NCBI RefSeq assembly: GCF_900141785.1
Contig: NZ_FQYP01000010.1
Span: 124,001 to 188,000, forward strand
Reading direction: 5' to 3'
DNA length: 64,000 nt
Source of the DNA: Aquimarina spongiae
GTDB taxonomy: Bacteria; Bacteroidota; Bacteroidia; Flavobacteriales; Flavobacteriaceae
This document shows positions 32,921 to 42,003 of this stretch, piece after piece. Position numbers and translations under genes: made by a program. Below the pieces are notes generated by a model. That model worked only from the letters and a program-made list of their open reading frames with translations, had not been told where the DNA came from and searched no databases. How positions within the stretch are numbered: the stretch's first letter is position 1; each line of letters begins with the position of its first letter.

Positions 32921-34006
32921 TTATTCTATTTTAATTTCTACGCGATTATTAGACTCTGGGTCCAAATCAGATCCTTCGGTTACTATAGGAGCCGTTTCTC
33001 CTGCTGCAATGACTTCAATAAGCGACTCGTCTACTCCTTTTTCGATCATATAAGCCTTTACATTAAAAGCTCTTACAGAAGACATGATTTCGTTCTCAAA
33101 GGTAGAACCAGCATCATCTGCATGACCGATAATTTTTACCGAATTCACATTAAAAATAGTTACATATTGAATGTATGAATCCAAAGCTTCTTTAATTTCT
33201 TTGTAAGCCTCACTCTCTCCTACCAAAAATTCAATAGGCTTAAAATCTAACGCCATGTTACATACCTGATCCGCAATTAAGCCTTTAGTGCTTCTCATTT
33301 CCATCAACAATACATCATCTACAAAATAATAACCGGTATCATAATTTCCTCCCTTAACCGACTTACCTCTTGGGCTATCAGAAAAGTAACCTAAAGAAAT
33401 ATATTTTTCTGTACCTTTTGCACGATATACTCCACAAACTTTTGCCCAACCTTTGGTATCACAAACTCTTTTTGAAGATTCGATGTGTAGAGGAAGTTTT
33501 GATGTTCCTGTGATTTTTGGACTTCTAGCACTGAAATAAGCGCCTATAGAAGAAGTACAGGAATTAGAAATTCCTTCTCCCAAAGATACATACATATGAA
33601 AATAGTAATACTTCCCGGCACCAAGCGGCTGTCTTAACTTTGCAGTTACCCCTTCTTTATACTCTCCCCCGGCAATATACATTCCAACTTTACCCTCTCC
33701 AGTTCTTGGGTCTTGATCTCCAAACTGGTTTAGAAAATTAGGTGATTTATGTATGAATCTTACCAATTCTAATTGTGGATGATAAGCATCTGGTGAATTA
33801 ATTGCAGGCTTCCAGTTTTGAAGGATTCCAAAATTCTGCATTTCCATATCCATCCTCTTAATTGAAGTATTTACAGTCTCAAAACTCGGGTTAGGAATTA
33901 AGTTTTGTTTTTTACTGTGTTCGAAGTTTTGACCTCTACTACTAGTTATCATCGACAAAGTAAAGGCAATAAGTGATAGACAAAATTTAAAATTTGGGAC
34001 TTTCAT
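32921..34006 (-). CDS. OmpA-family outer-membrane protein with N-terminal beta-sandwich
   Basis: 361 residues. Signal peptide (residues 1-25, ending SSRGQ), then a domain of about 220 residues starting NLIPNPSFETVN, which looks like a carbohydrate-binding-type beta-sandwich, then an OmpA peptidoglycan-binding domain (about 250-360: VKIIGHADDAG, with conserved Asp and Arg in NRVEIKI). It should tie the outer membrane or surface glycans to peptidoglycan. It has a promoter with an inverted repeat over the -33 box. Confidence 0.88.
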   Translation of the reverse strand: MKVPNFKFCLSLIAFTLSMITSSRGQNFEHSKKQNLIPNPSFETVNTSIKRMDMEMQNFGILQNWKPAINSPDAYHPQLELVRFIHKSPNFLNQFGDQDPRTGEGKVGMYIAGGEYKEGVTAKLRQPLGAGKYYYFHMYVSLGEGISNSCTSSIGAYFSARSPKITGTSKLPLHIESSKRVCDTKGWAKVCGVYRAKGTEKYISLGYFSDSPRGKSVKGGNYDTGYYFVDDVLLMEMRSTKGLIADQVCNMALDFKPIEFLVGESEAYKEIKEALDSYIQYVTIFNVNSVKIIGHADDAGSTFENEIMSSVRAFNVKAYMIEKGVDESLIEVIAAGETAPIVTEGSDLDPESNNRVEIKIE

Positions 34007-34028
34007 TATTTGCGTTAGGTTTTTATGG

Positions 34029-34067
34029 GAAAGATAGTTAATTATTCGTTAATACCAAATTAACGAA
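34029..34067 (-). promoter_or_regulatory. Promoter with operator-like inverted repeat before the OmpA gene
   Basis: Minus strand: TTTG (34059-34056), 19 nt, TATCTTTC (34036-34029). A perfect 8-bp inverted repeat TTCGTTAA-N7-TTAACGAA (34045-34067) covers the -33 box, a fitting place for a repressor. Confidence 0.6.
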
Positions 34068-34111
34068 CGAAGTAGGTAAAACGTATTTCTCCCTTGTTTT
34101 TATTTCAAAAT

Positions 34112-35482
34112 TCAATTTTTTTGAATCAAAGCTTTTGTTAATTTATTGAATCTGAAACACAACAATAATGCCGAAGTTGTAAGTCCGGCAAGAAGACCTA
34201 TCCAAATGCCCGAACTTTGATACTCAGTATATAACCCCAGGTAATAACTTACAGGAAAACCTACTATCCAATAAGCAACAAAGGTAATAACAGTAGGTAT
34301 TTTCACATCTTGAAGCCCTCTTAGTGCTCCAAGTACGGTTACCTGGATTGCATCAGATATCTGGAATAAGGCTGCGATAACTAAAAGCTTGGCCGCAATG
34401 CTAATTACTTCGGTATTGTCTGCTAGATTTTCTATATCATTTTGGTCCAGATAAATTAAAGGAAGAATGGTGTTGCACAGAATAAAAATTAACGCAAAAA
34501 CTGTAGCAATAAGAAATGAGAGCAGAAATATCGAAATTGCAATTCTGCGTAAATCTTCAAAACGTGCTAAACCCTTCTGGTTTCCTACCCTAACCATCGC
34601 CGCTACACTTAACCCCATGGCTACCATAAACGTCATAGAAGACAGGTTGAGCGCTATCTGATTGGCTGCCTGAGGGTTCTTACCCAAAATACCAGACAAC
34701 CATATCGCTGCCGTAAAAATGGCTACTTCAAAAAACATCTGCAACGCTGATGGAAACCCTAACGCCAATATTTTTTTGATCATCTTACTCTCTAGAATAA
34801 AGAATTTGATGTTCTTTACATAATTTGTAGACTTTATATTCTTTCGCAAAAAGACCCATAAAAAGACAGTCATTACAATTCTGGATGCTAGTGTACCTAT
34901 TGCGGCACCTACTATTCCCATCTCTGGAAATCCAAATTTCCCAAAAATCAACAAATAGTTTAATACCACATTCACCACATTAGCCAATAGTGTTGCATAC
35001 ATTGGATGTCGGGTCATTGATAGCCCATCAGAAAATTGTTTTAAGGCTTGAAAACTAATCAAAGGAATTAACGAAAACGCCACCAAATCCAAATAAGGCA
35101 ATGCCAGAGTAACCACCTCTTCTGGTTGCTTCATAAGATACATTATCGGCTTGGCTAGCAAAATCAAAAAGAACAATACCACTCCCAAGGTAGTGCATAA
35201 AAAAAGACCATGTTTAAAAGCAGATTTACCATTCTTAAAATTATTCTCACCATCAGCTTCTGCTACCAAAGGAGTAATTGCAGTAGAAAAGCCGATTCCC
35301 AAAGACATAGCAATAAACATAAAACTGTTTCCCAAAGAAACTGCCGCTAGTTCTGCTGTACCTAACTGCCCTACCATGATATTGTCTACCAGAGCCACCA
35401 GGGTATGCCCTATCATCCCCATCATAACAGGAGCAGCTAATTTGATGTTGTATCTAAATTCTTTGGTGTACTGTTGAAGCAT
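34112..35482 (-). CDS. MATE family efflux transporter
   Basis: 456 residues from ATG 35482. The longer frame to 35518 is rejected, since a TACCTTTG -7 box lies within it (35508-35501). About 12 helices in two homologous halves; APVMMGMIGHTLVALVDNIMVGQLG and the LGNSFMFIAMSLGIGFSTAITPLVAEADG block are typical of MATE/NorM. It should export cationic drugs or metabolites with sodium or protons across the inner membrane. No regulator is next to it. Confidence 0.93.
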   Translation of the reverse strand: MLQQYTKEFRYNIKLAAPVMMGMIGHTLVALVDNIMVGQLGTAELAAVSLGNSFMFIAMSLGIGFSTAITPLVAEADGENNFKNGKSAFKHGLFLCTTLGVVLFFLILLAKPIMYLMKQPEEVVTLALPYLDLVAFSLIPLISFQALKQFSDGLSMTRHPMYATLLANVVNVVLNYLLIFGKFGFPEMGIVGAAIGTLASRIVMTVFLWVFLRKNIKSTNYVKNIKFFILESKMIKKILALGFPSALQMFFEVAIFTAAIWLSGILGKNPQAANQIALNLSSMTFMVAMGLSVAAMVRVGNQKGLARFEDLRRIAISIFLLSFLIATVFALIFILCNTILPLIYLDQNDIENLADNTEVISIAAKLLVIAALFQISDAIQVTVLGALRGLQDVKIPTVITFVAYWIVGFPVSYYLGLYTEYQSSGIWIGLLAGLTTSALLLCFRFNKLTKALIQKN

Positions 35483-35500
35483 TTTTGAGTTTTGAAGACG

Positions 35501-35508
35501 CAAAGGTA
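35501..35508 (-). promoter_or_regulatory. -7 box before the MATE gene
   Basis: TACCTTTG on the minus strand, 18 bp before the ATG at 35482; it decides against the longer reading frame. Confidence 0.6.
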
Positions 35509-35568
35509 TATGAACCAAAATAAACTAAAATATTCTTATCGTATATTTAACGTTCTATACCATGAACT

Positions 35569-35934
35569 ATGTCTGAAAAAGTAGCTAATAGCACCGCTTT
35601 AAACAAGCGAAATAACACCAAGATTTATCTCATTGTTGCCAGTATTATTTTCGGTATTCTAATTTTACCCTCTTTACCCATGATCATCATGTCCCCGATG
35701 ATGTTTGACAGTCCTGGATCCGAAAACAGCATCCCTACCATCACTTTAGTCATTAGCCTGGTTGCTTATCCTTTTGTTACGGTTTTTTCTATCGTAGTAA
35801 GTTGGATTGCTTTTGTAAAGAGAAGACATCTTTTTGCAATTATTGCAGCTAGTCTACCAGTACTGAATATTCTAATAGGAATAGCTGCTATCGTTTACAT
35901 GGCAGTAGTTTGCGATGGCAATTTGGATTGCTAG
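35569..35934 (+). CDS. Three-helix membrane protein of unknown function
   Basis: 121 residues with helices at about 20-42, 60-82 and 88-112, and a short lumenal end with two cysteines (VVCDGNLDC). No family is recognised. Its TAG stop overlaps the TAG of the converging GNAT gene, both read from the same four bases (35931-35934). Confidence 0.65.
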   Translation: MSEKVANSTALNKRNNTKIYLIVASIIFGILILPSLPMIIMSPMMFDSPGSENSIPTITLVISLVAYPFVTVFSIVVSWIAFVKRRHLFAIIAASLPVLNILIGIAAIVYMAVVCDGNLDC

Positions 35935-36791
35935 AAGGTAAGTATCATTTCGTACTGTCCCTTACCTGGCGGTACCTGAAGGTACTTAAAAAACCGCGTA
36001 AAAGGCTCATAACTACTCTCGATATTAATCATTTTTATCATTCCAGAGGTTGAAAAAGCTGCTAACTCCTTCAATAAAGAAGTTCCAAGACCTTTTCTTC
36101 GATGATCTGGATGAATAACCAACAAAGGAATATCTCCTGTATGCATTTCTATAGCTCCATACCCAACCACCGTTTCATTTATAAGCATCTGAAGGATCTT
36201 AAAATGAGATAACTTCCTTTCCACTGATTCTCTATTGTTCTGCCATGATTGTGGTATTGAGAAAAAAGATGTTATTTCTCCCCAATCTGGTTTTTCAATG
36301 CTTTTGAAAACAACACTTACCTGTTGCTTGGATTGTACTTTATCCAAATCCTTATTCTCGAATACATAATAATCGTAAGTTCTTGTAACCTCAAAACCTA
36401 ATTCTTTATATAGTTGAACCGCTTTTGTATTCGTCTTAATAACTTCTAGTAAATATTGTTTTTGCCCTTTATCCACTAAATCTTCAATCACAAATCGAAA
36501 TAGATCTTTTGCAATCCCTTTTCCCTGGAAATTGGGAATAATTCCCGTTCCGGTATCGTATGCCGTTGGTATACCATTCCATATACCGATTCCATTAAGC
36601 ACAAAACCTACCAATACATTACCACTGAAAGCTCCATAGGACATTGAAAAATCACATCCTCTTCGGGCTAGCATATAAGAGAATTCATCTAGTGTAATGT
36701 TAAATGGAACCTCATAATTTGCAAAAGCTTCCAAGAAACAAGAATGAATATCTTTGATATCGATACCGTCAAGCGTTTTGAATGTAATCAT
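35931..36791 (-). CDS. Tandem GNAT N-acetyltransferase
   Basis: 286 residues holding two GNAT folds. The first has the acetyl-CoA loop IPNFQGKGIAKDLFRFV (about 90-106), followed by the YKELGFEVTRTYDYYVF end strand; the second has HPDHRRKGLGTSLLKELA (about 232-249). Both pyrophosphate-binding loops (Q/RxxGxG/A) are present, so neither half is clearly inactive. The acceptor is unknown. Tail-to-tail with the 121-residue membrane protein. Confidence 0.88.
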   Translation of the reverse strand: MITFKTLDGIDIKDIHSCFLEAFANYEVPFNITLDEFSYMLARRGCDFSMSYGAFSGNVLVGFVLNGIGIWNGIPTAYDTGTGIIPNFQGKGIAKDLFRFVIEDLVDKGQKQYLLEVIKTNTKAVQLYKELGFEVTRTYDYYVFENKDLDKVQSKQQVSVVFKSIEKPDWGEITSFFSIPQSWQNNRESVERKLSHFKILQMLINETVVGYGAIEMHTGDIPLLVIHPDHRRKGLGTSLLKELAAFSTSGMIKMINIESSYEPFTRFFKYLQVPPGKGQYEMILTF

Positions 36792-36842
36792 ATCGAAGCT
36801 GTTGTAATAAGTAAGTATACGAAGTTGTTAAGGTTGAATCTG

Positions 36843-38231
36843 TTACTTTACACCATATTTATCAAAAAGATACACAAGACTAGTCATTGTTGCTGCTCCT
36901 AATTCGAGTTCTCTTTTGTTGATCGCATCAAAAGTATCATTTTTGGCATGATGATAATCAAAATACCGTTGAGAATCAGGTCTAAGTCCAGCGAGAACAA
37001 TTCCATTTCCCTTTAATGGGCCGATGTCTGCTCCGCTTCCTCCTTTGGCAAAATAATGTACTAAGTACGGTTCAAAAAGAGGTTTCCAACTTTGTATCTG
37101 ATTAAAATTTGCATCATCGCAATCAAAAGAGAATCCTCTGGGCGTAAACGCTCCAGCATCACTTTCTAAAGCAAACACATGTTTTTCTCCCTTGCTTTTT
37201 GCTACTTTGGCATACTTTTTACCTCCTCGCAATCCATTTTCTTCATTCATAAACAGCACTACTCTAATAGAGCGCTTAGGTTTGTACCCTATTTCTTTCA
37301 ATAATCGTAATACCTCCATTGACTGAACCACTCCAGCTCCATCATCATGAGAACCATCTCCTAAGTCCCAAGAATCCAAATGGCCACCAACTACCATATA
37401 CTCATTCGGGAAATCGGTTCCGGTAATCTGACCGATCACATTGAAGGACTCTACATCTTTCCAACTTCGACAATTCATGTTGATATGAAATTTGATCTTT
37501 GGATTCAACCTTAACATTGAACTCAACAAATCTGCTCCATTGGTACTAATGGCAGCTGCTGGAATTTTATCGCTATTCGGTAAATCACCATAACTCATAG
37601 CTCCTGTATGAGGAAAATCATCCATTCTCAAATTCATAGATCTTACGATTACTCCAACAGCTCCAAATTTGGCTGCTTCTGCTGCTCCTGAATAACGCTG
37701 ATCTACACAACCCCCATACGCCTCGAAGGTTTGAATAAGATCTGGTTGCATGGGTCTATTATAAAATACAATTTTACCTTCGATCTGATCTGTTCCTAGA
37801 GTTCTTAGGTCCTCGAGTCCCTTTACCTCAATTATTGGAGCTTTGATACCTCCTATAGGAGTTGGAACAGAACCTCCTAATGCACAAATAGGAACATTCG
37901 TTGTTTTTCCTGGTTCTGTTTCGATATAGGCAAACTCGGTCACCCCTCTTGTCCACTTGGGCACCATTACAGATTGTAACCATACCTTATCAATCCCTAG
38001 CTCTTTTAGTTCCTTTTCTCCCCACTCTACTGCTTTTTGCGCATTGATAGAACCAGAGAGACGCCCTCCTATCTGGTTGGATAAATAATCTAACCACTCA
38101 TAGCTTTTTCCATTTACTAAGGAGGTAGTGTATATCTTCTTAAGCATAGTAGAATCTTCTACTGATGGAGTTTGGGCAAAGCCATTAAGGCTTAGTAGAA
38201 TAAAAAGAATAGGGGTTATTTTTCTTAACAT
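36843..38231 (-). CDS. Secreted M28 zinc aminopeptidase/carboxypeptidase
   Basis: 462 residues with a signal peptide (KITPILFILLSLNGFAQ). M28 metal ligands: GGHLDSWDLGDGSHDDGAG (His and Asp), catalytic and metal Glu in NEENGLRGG, then ESDAGAF and the last His in YHHAKNDTFD. A protease-associated insertion (about 120-230, with VRSMNLRMDDFPHTGAMSYG) lies before the second half. It resembles glutamate carboxypeptidase Q/plasma-type peptidases that take off terminal residues from peptides in the periplasm or outside. Single gene. Confidence 0.9.
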   Translation of the reverse strand: MLRKITPILFILLSLNGFAQTPSVEDSTMLKKIYTTSLVNGKSYEWLDYLSNQIGGRLSGSINAQKAVEWGEKELKELGIDKVWLQSVMVPKWTRGVTEFAYIETEPGKTTNVPICALGGSVPTPIGGIKAPIIEVKGLEDLRTLGTDQIEGKIVFYNRPMQPDLIQTFEAYGGCVDQRYSGAAEAAKFGAVGVIVRSMNLRMDDFPHTGAMSYGDLPNSDKIPAAAISTNGADLLSSMLRLNPKIKFHINMNCRSWKDVESFNVIGQITGTDFPNEYMVVGGHLDSWDLGDGSHDDGAGVVQSMEVLRLLKEIGYKPKRSIRVVLFMNEENGLRGGKKYAKVAKSKGEKHVFALESDAGAFTPRGFSFDCDDANFNQIQSWKPLFEPYLVHYFAKGGSGADIGPLKGNGIVLAGLRPDSQRYFDYHHAKNDTFDAINKRELELGAATMTSLVYLFDKYGVK

Positions 38232-38286
38232 AGTATTTATCTCTATAATGTATCGACTGTCGTCTTAAATCAACTTGGTCTTTACA

Positions 38287-39165
38287 TTATTCATTATTTA
38301 ATTGTTGTTTATAGGCCTCTAAATTGGCTTTTGTCTCTTCATCCAACTCAGGTTCCTGAATATCTTCATAAGTCTTTAAGGTATCATACAAAATTCTCGC
38401 TACAATATATCTTGCTGAAGGCTTATCATCTGCAGGGATTATATACCAAGGAGCATGTTGTTCTGATGTTCTACTAATGGCATCCTGATAGCAATTCTTA
38501 TAATTTTCCCAGAGTTTTCGTTCCTTTAAATCCCCTGCTGAAAATTTCCAGTTCTTTTCCTTTTTTTCAAGCCTACGTAATAACCTATTTTTCTGTTCTT
38601 CTTTTGACAGATGCAGATAAAACTTATAAATCAAAGTCCCGTTTTGAGCAATATGCTTTTCAAAATTTCGTATTTGCTCAAAGCGTTTATCCCAGAATTC
38701 TTCATTAACATCCGCTACCGAAGTAACATCCGGTAAATTTTCATTCATGATATATTCTGGATGTACCCGAGTAACCAGCACATTTTCGTAATGTGTCCTG
38801 TTAAAGACTCCAAATTTTCCACGCTGTGGCAAGGCTATATAATGCCTCCATAAATAATCATGTCCTAACTCCAGATCGGTTGGCACTTTGAAACTATGGA
38901 CGATAATCCCTCTGGTATTGAAATCCTTAAATACTTCTCGAATTAAACTATCTTTTCCGGCGGTATCCATCCCTTGTAAACAAACCAATACGGCATATTT
39001 ACCATGGGCGTACAAAGTATCCTGAAGTTTTCCTAGTTTTTCTCTGACTTCTTCCAACTCTTTTTCAATCTTCTTTTCACTTTCTTCAAGATCAATAATG
39101 GTTGGAATACTTGATAGTTCTACAGGTCCTTTTGCCCTAAAATCATCATGATTTATGTGCTTCAT
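38287..39165 (-). CDS. Polyphosphate kinase 2 family protein
   Basis: 292 residues, one-domain PPK2. Walker A is GMDTAGKDS (about 64-72); the lid/arginine motifs are FNRTHYENVLVTRVHPEY and KFYLHLSKEEQKNRLLRRL. The FNR(T/S)HYE pattern suits class III, which makes ADP and ATP from AMP and polyphosphate, but class cannot be set without a tree. Cytoplasmic. The gene is alone, about 55 bp from the peptidase gene. Confidence 0.9.
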   Translation of the reverse strand: MKHINHDDFRAKGPVELSSIPTIIDLEESEKKIEKELEEVREKLGKLQDTLYAHGKYAVLVCLQGMDTAGKDSLIREVFKDFNTRGIIVHSFKVPTDLELGHDYLWRHYIALPQRGKFGVFNRTHYENVLVTRVHPEYIMNENLPDVTSVADVNEEFWDKRFEQIRNFEKHIAQNGTLIYKFYLHLSKEEQKNRLLRRLEKKEKNWKFSAGDLKERKLWENYKNCYQDAISRTSEQHAPWYIIPADDKPSARYIVARILYDTLKTYEDIQEPELDEETKANLEAYKQQLNNE

Positions 39166-39287
39166 AATGTCATTTGTGTTATACTTCGAAAGATACTAAA
39201 GTTTTGGTTTTGTAAAAAATATATCTAGTAATTGGAGCTTATCATCAAGTGTGCATAAACCAGTATTTTTATAACTGATTCTGTTTA

Positions 39288-39809
39288 TTATCTTGCTTTA
39301 AAATCATAGCTAAACCCAATCAAGAAGGTATCATATCGTCTTCCCAAACTTTTGACATTCAATTCGGCAAAAATGTGCACAGGAACGGATATCTGATGCA
39401 ATGCTCTTAGTTTTATCTGAGCACCGTGATTAAAATTCCCAGATCGTATCCCCAAAAAGGCTTCGTCTTCTATCTCTTCAAAAAAATTAGAGTCATTACC
39501 AATATATCCCATTCCAGCTGTTATTGTGGTAGGATACCAATTAAATAAAATAAGATTGACTCCAAAAGCCAGTTCGTTGAATCCTTCGTAGTCTTCTTCT
39601 GCTCCAATAGCAAAAGCTCTGTTATACTCTCCTATAAAGGTAGTATAGCAATTAAAGGCATATTCTACTCTTGCTCCTAGTCCAACTTCATTTTGCAAAC
39701 CAAAACTTTTGATCCCTACAAAACCGTAGTTTACGGCACCAGGATCATATTGTGCTGTAGCATTATGCAAGCCTAGCAACAGCAGGAGGGGCAATACAAT
39801 TTTCTTCAT
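39288..39809 (-). CDS. Small outer-membrane beta-barrel protein
   Basis: 173 residues: signal peptide (KKIVLPLLLLLGLHNATAQ) and alternating beta strands to the end (FLIGFSYDFKAR). No catalytic motif is visible. A barrel of about eight strands would fit. The family is unnamed and the function unknown. Confidence 0.65.
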   Translation of the reverse strand: MKKIVLPLLLLLGLHNATAQYDPGAVNYGFVGIKSFGLQNEVGLGARVEYAFNCYTTFIGEYNRAFAIGAEEDYEGFNELAFGVNLILFNWYPTTITAGMGYIGNDSNFFEEIEDEAFLGIRSGNFNHGAQIKLRALHQISVPVHIFAELNVKSLGRRYDTFLIGFSYDFKAR

Positions 39810-39896
39810 AACAAAGGGCTTATCCCACTTTTGGTCGCAATATAGGGTTTATTCATTACATGCATAAACCACTATAGCACCAAAGACTATCTACTC

Positions 39897-41060
39897 TTAT
39901 TTTGCCGCAAAGAGCTTTACATCCTCCTCGCTTACTTCTGCTCCACCAAGAATAATTAAGCGTTCTACTACGTTGCGTAACTCTCGAATATTACCTGTCC
40001 AATCGTATTGTTGTAATTGCTTAATCGCTTTGGTAGAGAACGTTTTTGTAGGAGAACCTTGTTCTGAAGCTATTTTCTTTGAAAAGTGATCCACTAATAA
40101 TGGAATATCTTCTCTACGATCATTTAATGCAGGAACCTTAACCAGGATTACCGCCAGTCTGTGGTATAAATCCTCTCGAAACTTGTTATCACTTATTTCC
40201 TTTTTAAGGTCTTTATTGGTAGCTGCTACCACTCTTACATTTACCTTAATATCCTTATCGCTCCCTACACGTTGTATTTTATTTTCTTGTAATGCACGAA
40301 GTACCTTTGCTTGTGCAGAAAGACTCATATCCCCAATCTCATCGAGAAATATGGTTCCTCCGTTTGCTGCTTCAAATTTACCAGCTCTATCTTTATTTGC
40401 AGAGGTAAATGCTCCTTTAACATGACCAAAAAGTTCACTCTCGATCAATTCTCCAGGGATTGCAGCACAGTTTACTTCGATCATTGGTCCAGAAGAACGA
40501 TCACTTTTTTGGTGAATCCAATGCGCCACAAGTTCTTTACCGGTTCCATTAGGCCCTGTGATTAACACCCTAGCATCAGTAGCGGATACTTTTTCAATAA
40601 TTTCTTTGATGTCTGAAATGGCTTTAGATTCTCCAATCATTTCGTAATTTTTGGAAACCTTTCTCTTCAGCCTCTTATTTTCGACTACCAGTTCTTTTCT
40701 ATCCAAGGCATTTCTAACTGTGTTTAGTAGACGATTTAAATCTGGTGGTTTTGAAATATAATCAAATGCTCCCAACCTCATCGTATTTACTGCTGTATCC
40801 AAATCACCGTGCCCAGAGATCATCACAATTGGGATTTCTGGTTTTATCTTTTTTACAGCTTCTAATACCTCAACTCCATCCATCTTTGGCATTTTGATAT
40901 CACAAAGCACCAAATCATAATCTTCATTTTTGATCATTTCTATACCCAAAAGCCCATCTTCGGCTTCGAATACTTCATATTTATCGTTTTCTTCGGTAAG
41001 AATTTTGACTAAAACCCTTCGAATCGCAGATTCGTCTTCAATTACTAAAATTTTTGCCAT
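39897..41060 (-). CDS. Response regulator with sigma-54-type AAA+ domain, no DNA-binding domain
   Basis: 387 residues. The receiver domain has phosphate acceptor D54 (LCDIKMPKMDG), followed by an AAA+ domain with Walker A GPNGTGKE, the sigma-54 contact loop GAFTSA (normally GAFTGA), GGTIFLDEIGDMS as Walker B and the arginine-finger region FREDLYHRL. It ends shortly after LRNVVERLIILGG, where NtrC-type proteins have a Fis helix-turn-helix, so it cannot bind a specific enhancer by that route. It overlaps the outer-membrane-protein gene by one base (TAATG). No kinase gene is adjacent. Confidence 0.9.
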   Translation of the reverse strand: MAKILVIEDESAIRRVLVKILTEENDKYEVFEAEDGLLGIEMIKNEDYDLVLCDIKMPKMDGVEVLEAVKKIKPEIPIVMISGHGDLDTAVNTMRLGAFDYISKPPDLNRLLNTVRNALDRKELVVENKRLKRKVSKNYEMIGESKAISDIKEIIEKVSATDARVLITGPNGTGKELVAHWIHQKSDRSSGPMIEVNCAAIPGELIESELFGHVKGAFTSANKDRAGKFEAANGGTIFLDEIGDMSLSAQAKVLRALQENKIQRVGSDKDIKVNVRVVAATNKDLKKEISDNKFREDLYHRLAVILVKVPALNDRREDIPLLVDHFSKKIASEQGSPTKTFSTKAIKQLQQYDWTGNIRELRNVVERLIILGGAEVSEEDVKLFAAK

Positions 41061-41962
41061 TATATTTTTAGTTTTATTCCACTACGAAAATAGAATGTAT
41101 TTCCATTATTGATGGTCAGTACATTTTCCTGATCCCCATCTCGTAGTCGTATTTCGTTACTTAATGTATATCCGGAATACATATAGAACAATAAGTGTTC
41201 CGTAAAATAATATTCATATCCTAATGCGCCAAGAATATTCAACATCGACGCATTTTCTGCAACCTTTGTTTCCCCATTTTGATCTACAAAAGTTCTGTTA
41301 TTCTGCAGATTACCATAAAAACGATCCAATCCCACAAAAGCTTGTAATGTATTCTTTTCGTTAAAGAAATATTTGATACTCGTTTTTGGTGTCCCTACCG
41401 AAAAAGACCAATTTTGATGAAATCGTTTAAAGTAATTTATAATTGGTAACGGGAAGTTAATACTGGCAGGAGTAGTATAGCGTAATCCCATAATCAACCT
41501 AGCCGTTTTGGGGGCTTGTTTATCCTTATAGCTTTTTACAAAATACACCGACCCTGTATATCTAAAATCGTCACCATCTATTCCTGAACTTTCGAAATTC
41601 GACGAAATCTGCCCTCCTAGTTTGGCTCCAAATCTCCAATTATTTTTCATTTTGAAGGTATACCCCAATTCCAAACCTATAGTCTGAAATACATTGAGAT
41701 CTCCTCCGGGATCAAATATTAATGGATCTTCTATATCAAGATCATTATATCGGTACTGACCAGAAATTACCAAATAAGACCCCTCTTGTTTCATTTTAAT
41801 AGGATAGTTAGCAGAAAAACGAATTCTGCTATATCTATTATCGCTATCACTTTGAGGGATATAAGCGTATTCCAATCTTGCCAAATCAGTATCCTGGGAT
41901 CTAATAGTTGTGTGTATTGCAAACACACAAAAACAAAACATTAAAAGATCCGTATACTTCAT
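41060..41962 (-). CDS. DUF6268 family outer-membrane protein
   Basis: 300 residues with a signal peptide (LLMFCFCVFAIHTTIRSQ) and barrel-like strands (RLEYAYIPQSD, SFSVGTPKTSIKYFF, TFYFRSGIKLKI). It fits DUF6268, a family of outer-membrane beta-barrels of unknown function. Its stop codon overlaps the ATG of the regulator gene, so the two are co-transcribed and probably translationally coupled; this makes it either a sensor or a target in that pathway. Confidence 0.75.
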   Translation of the reverse strand: MKYTDLLMFCFCVFAIHTTIRSQDTDLARLEYAYIPQSDSDNRYSRIRFSANYPIKMKQEGSYLVISGQYRYNDLDIEDPLIFDPGGDLNVFQTIGLELGYTFKMKNNWRFGAKLGGQISSNFESSGIDGDDFRYTGSVYFVKSYKDKQAPKTARLIMGLRYTTPASINFPLPIINYFKRFHQNWSFSVGTPKTSIKYFFNEKNTLQAFVGLDRFYGNLQNNRTFVDQNGETKVAENASMLNILGALGYEYYFTEHLLFYMYSGYTLSNEIRLRDGDQENVLTINNGNTFYFRSGIKLKI

Positions 41963-42003
41963 ATTGGGGCGTGTATATTATTTATTAACTTTTCAATGGT
42001 AGA

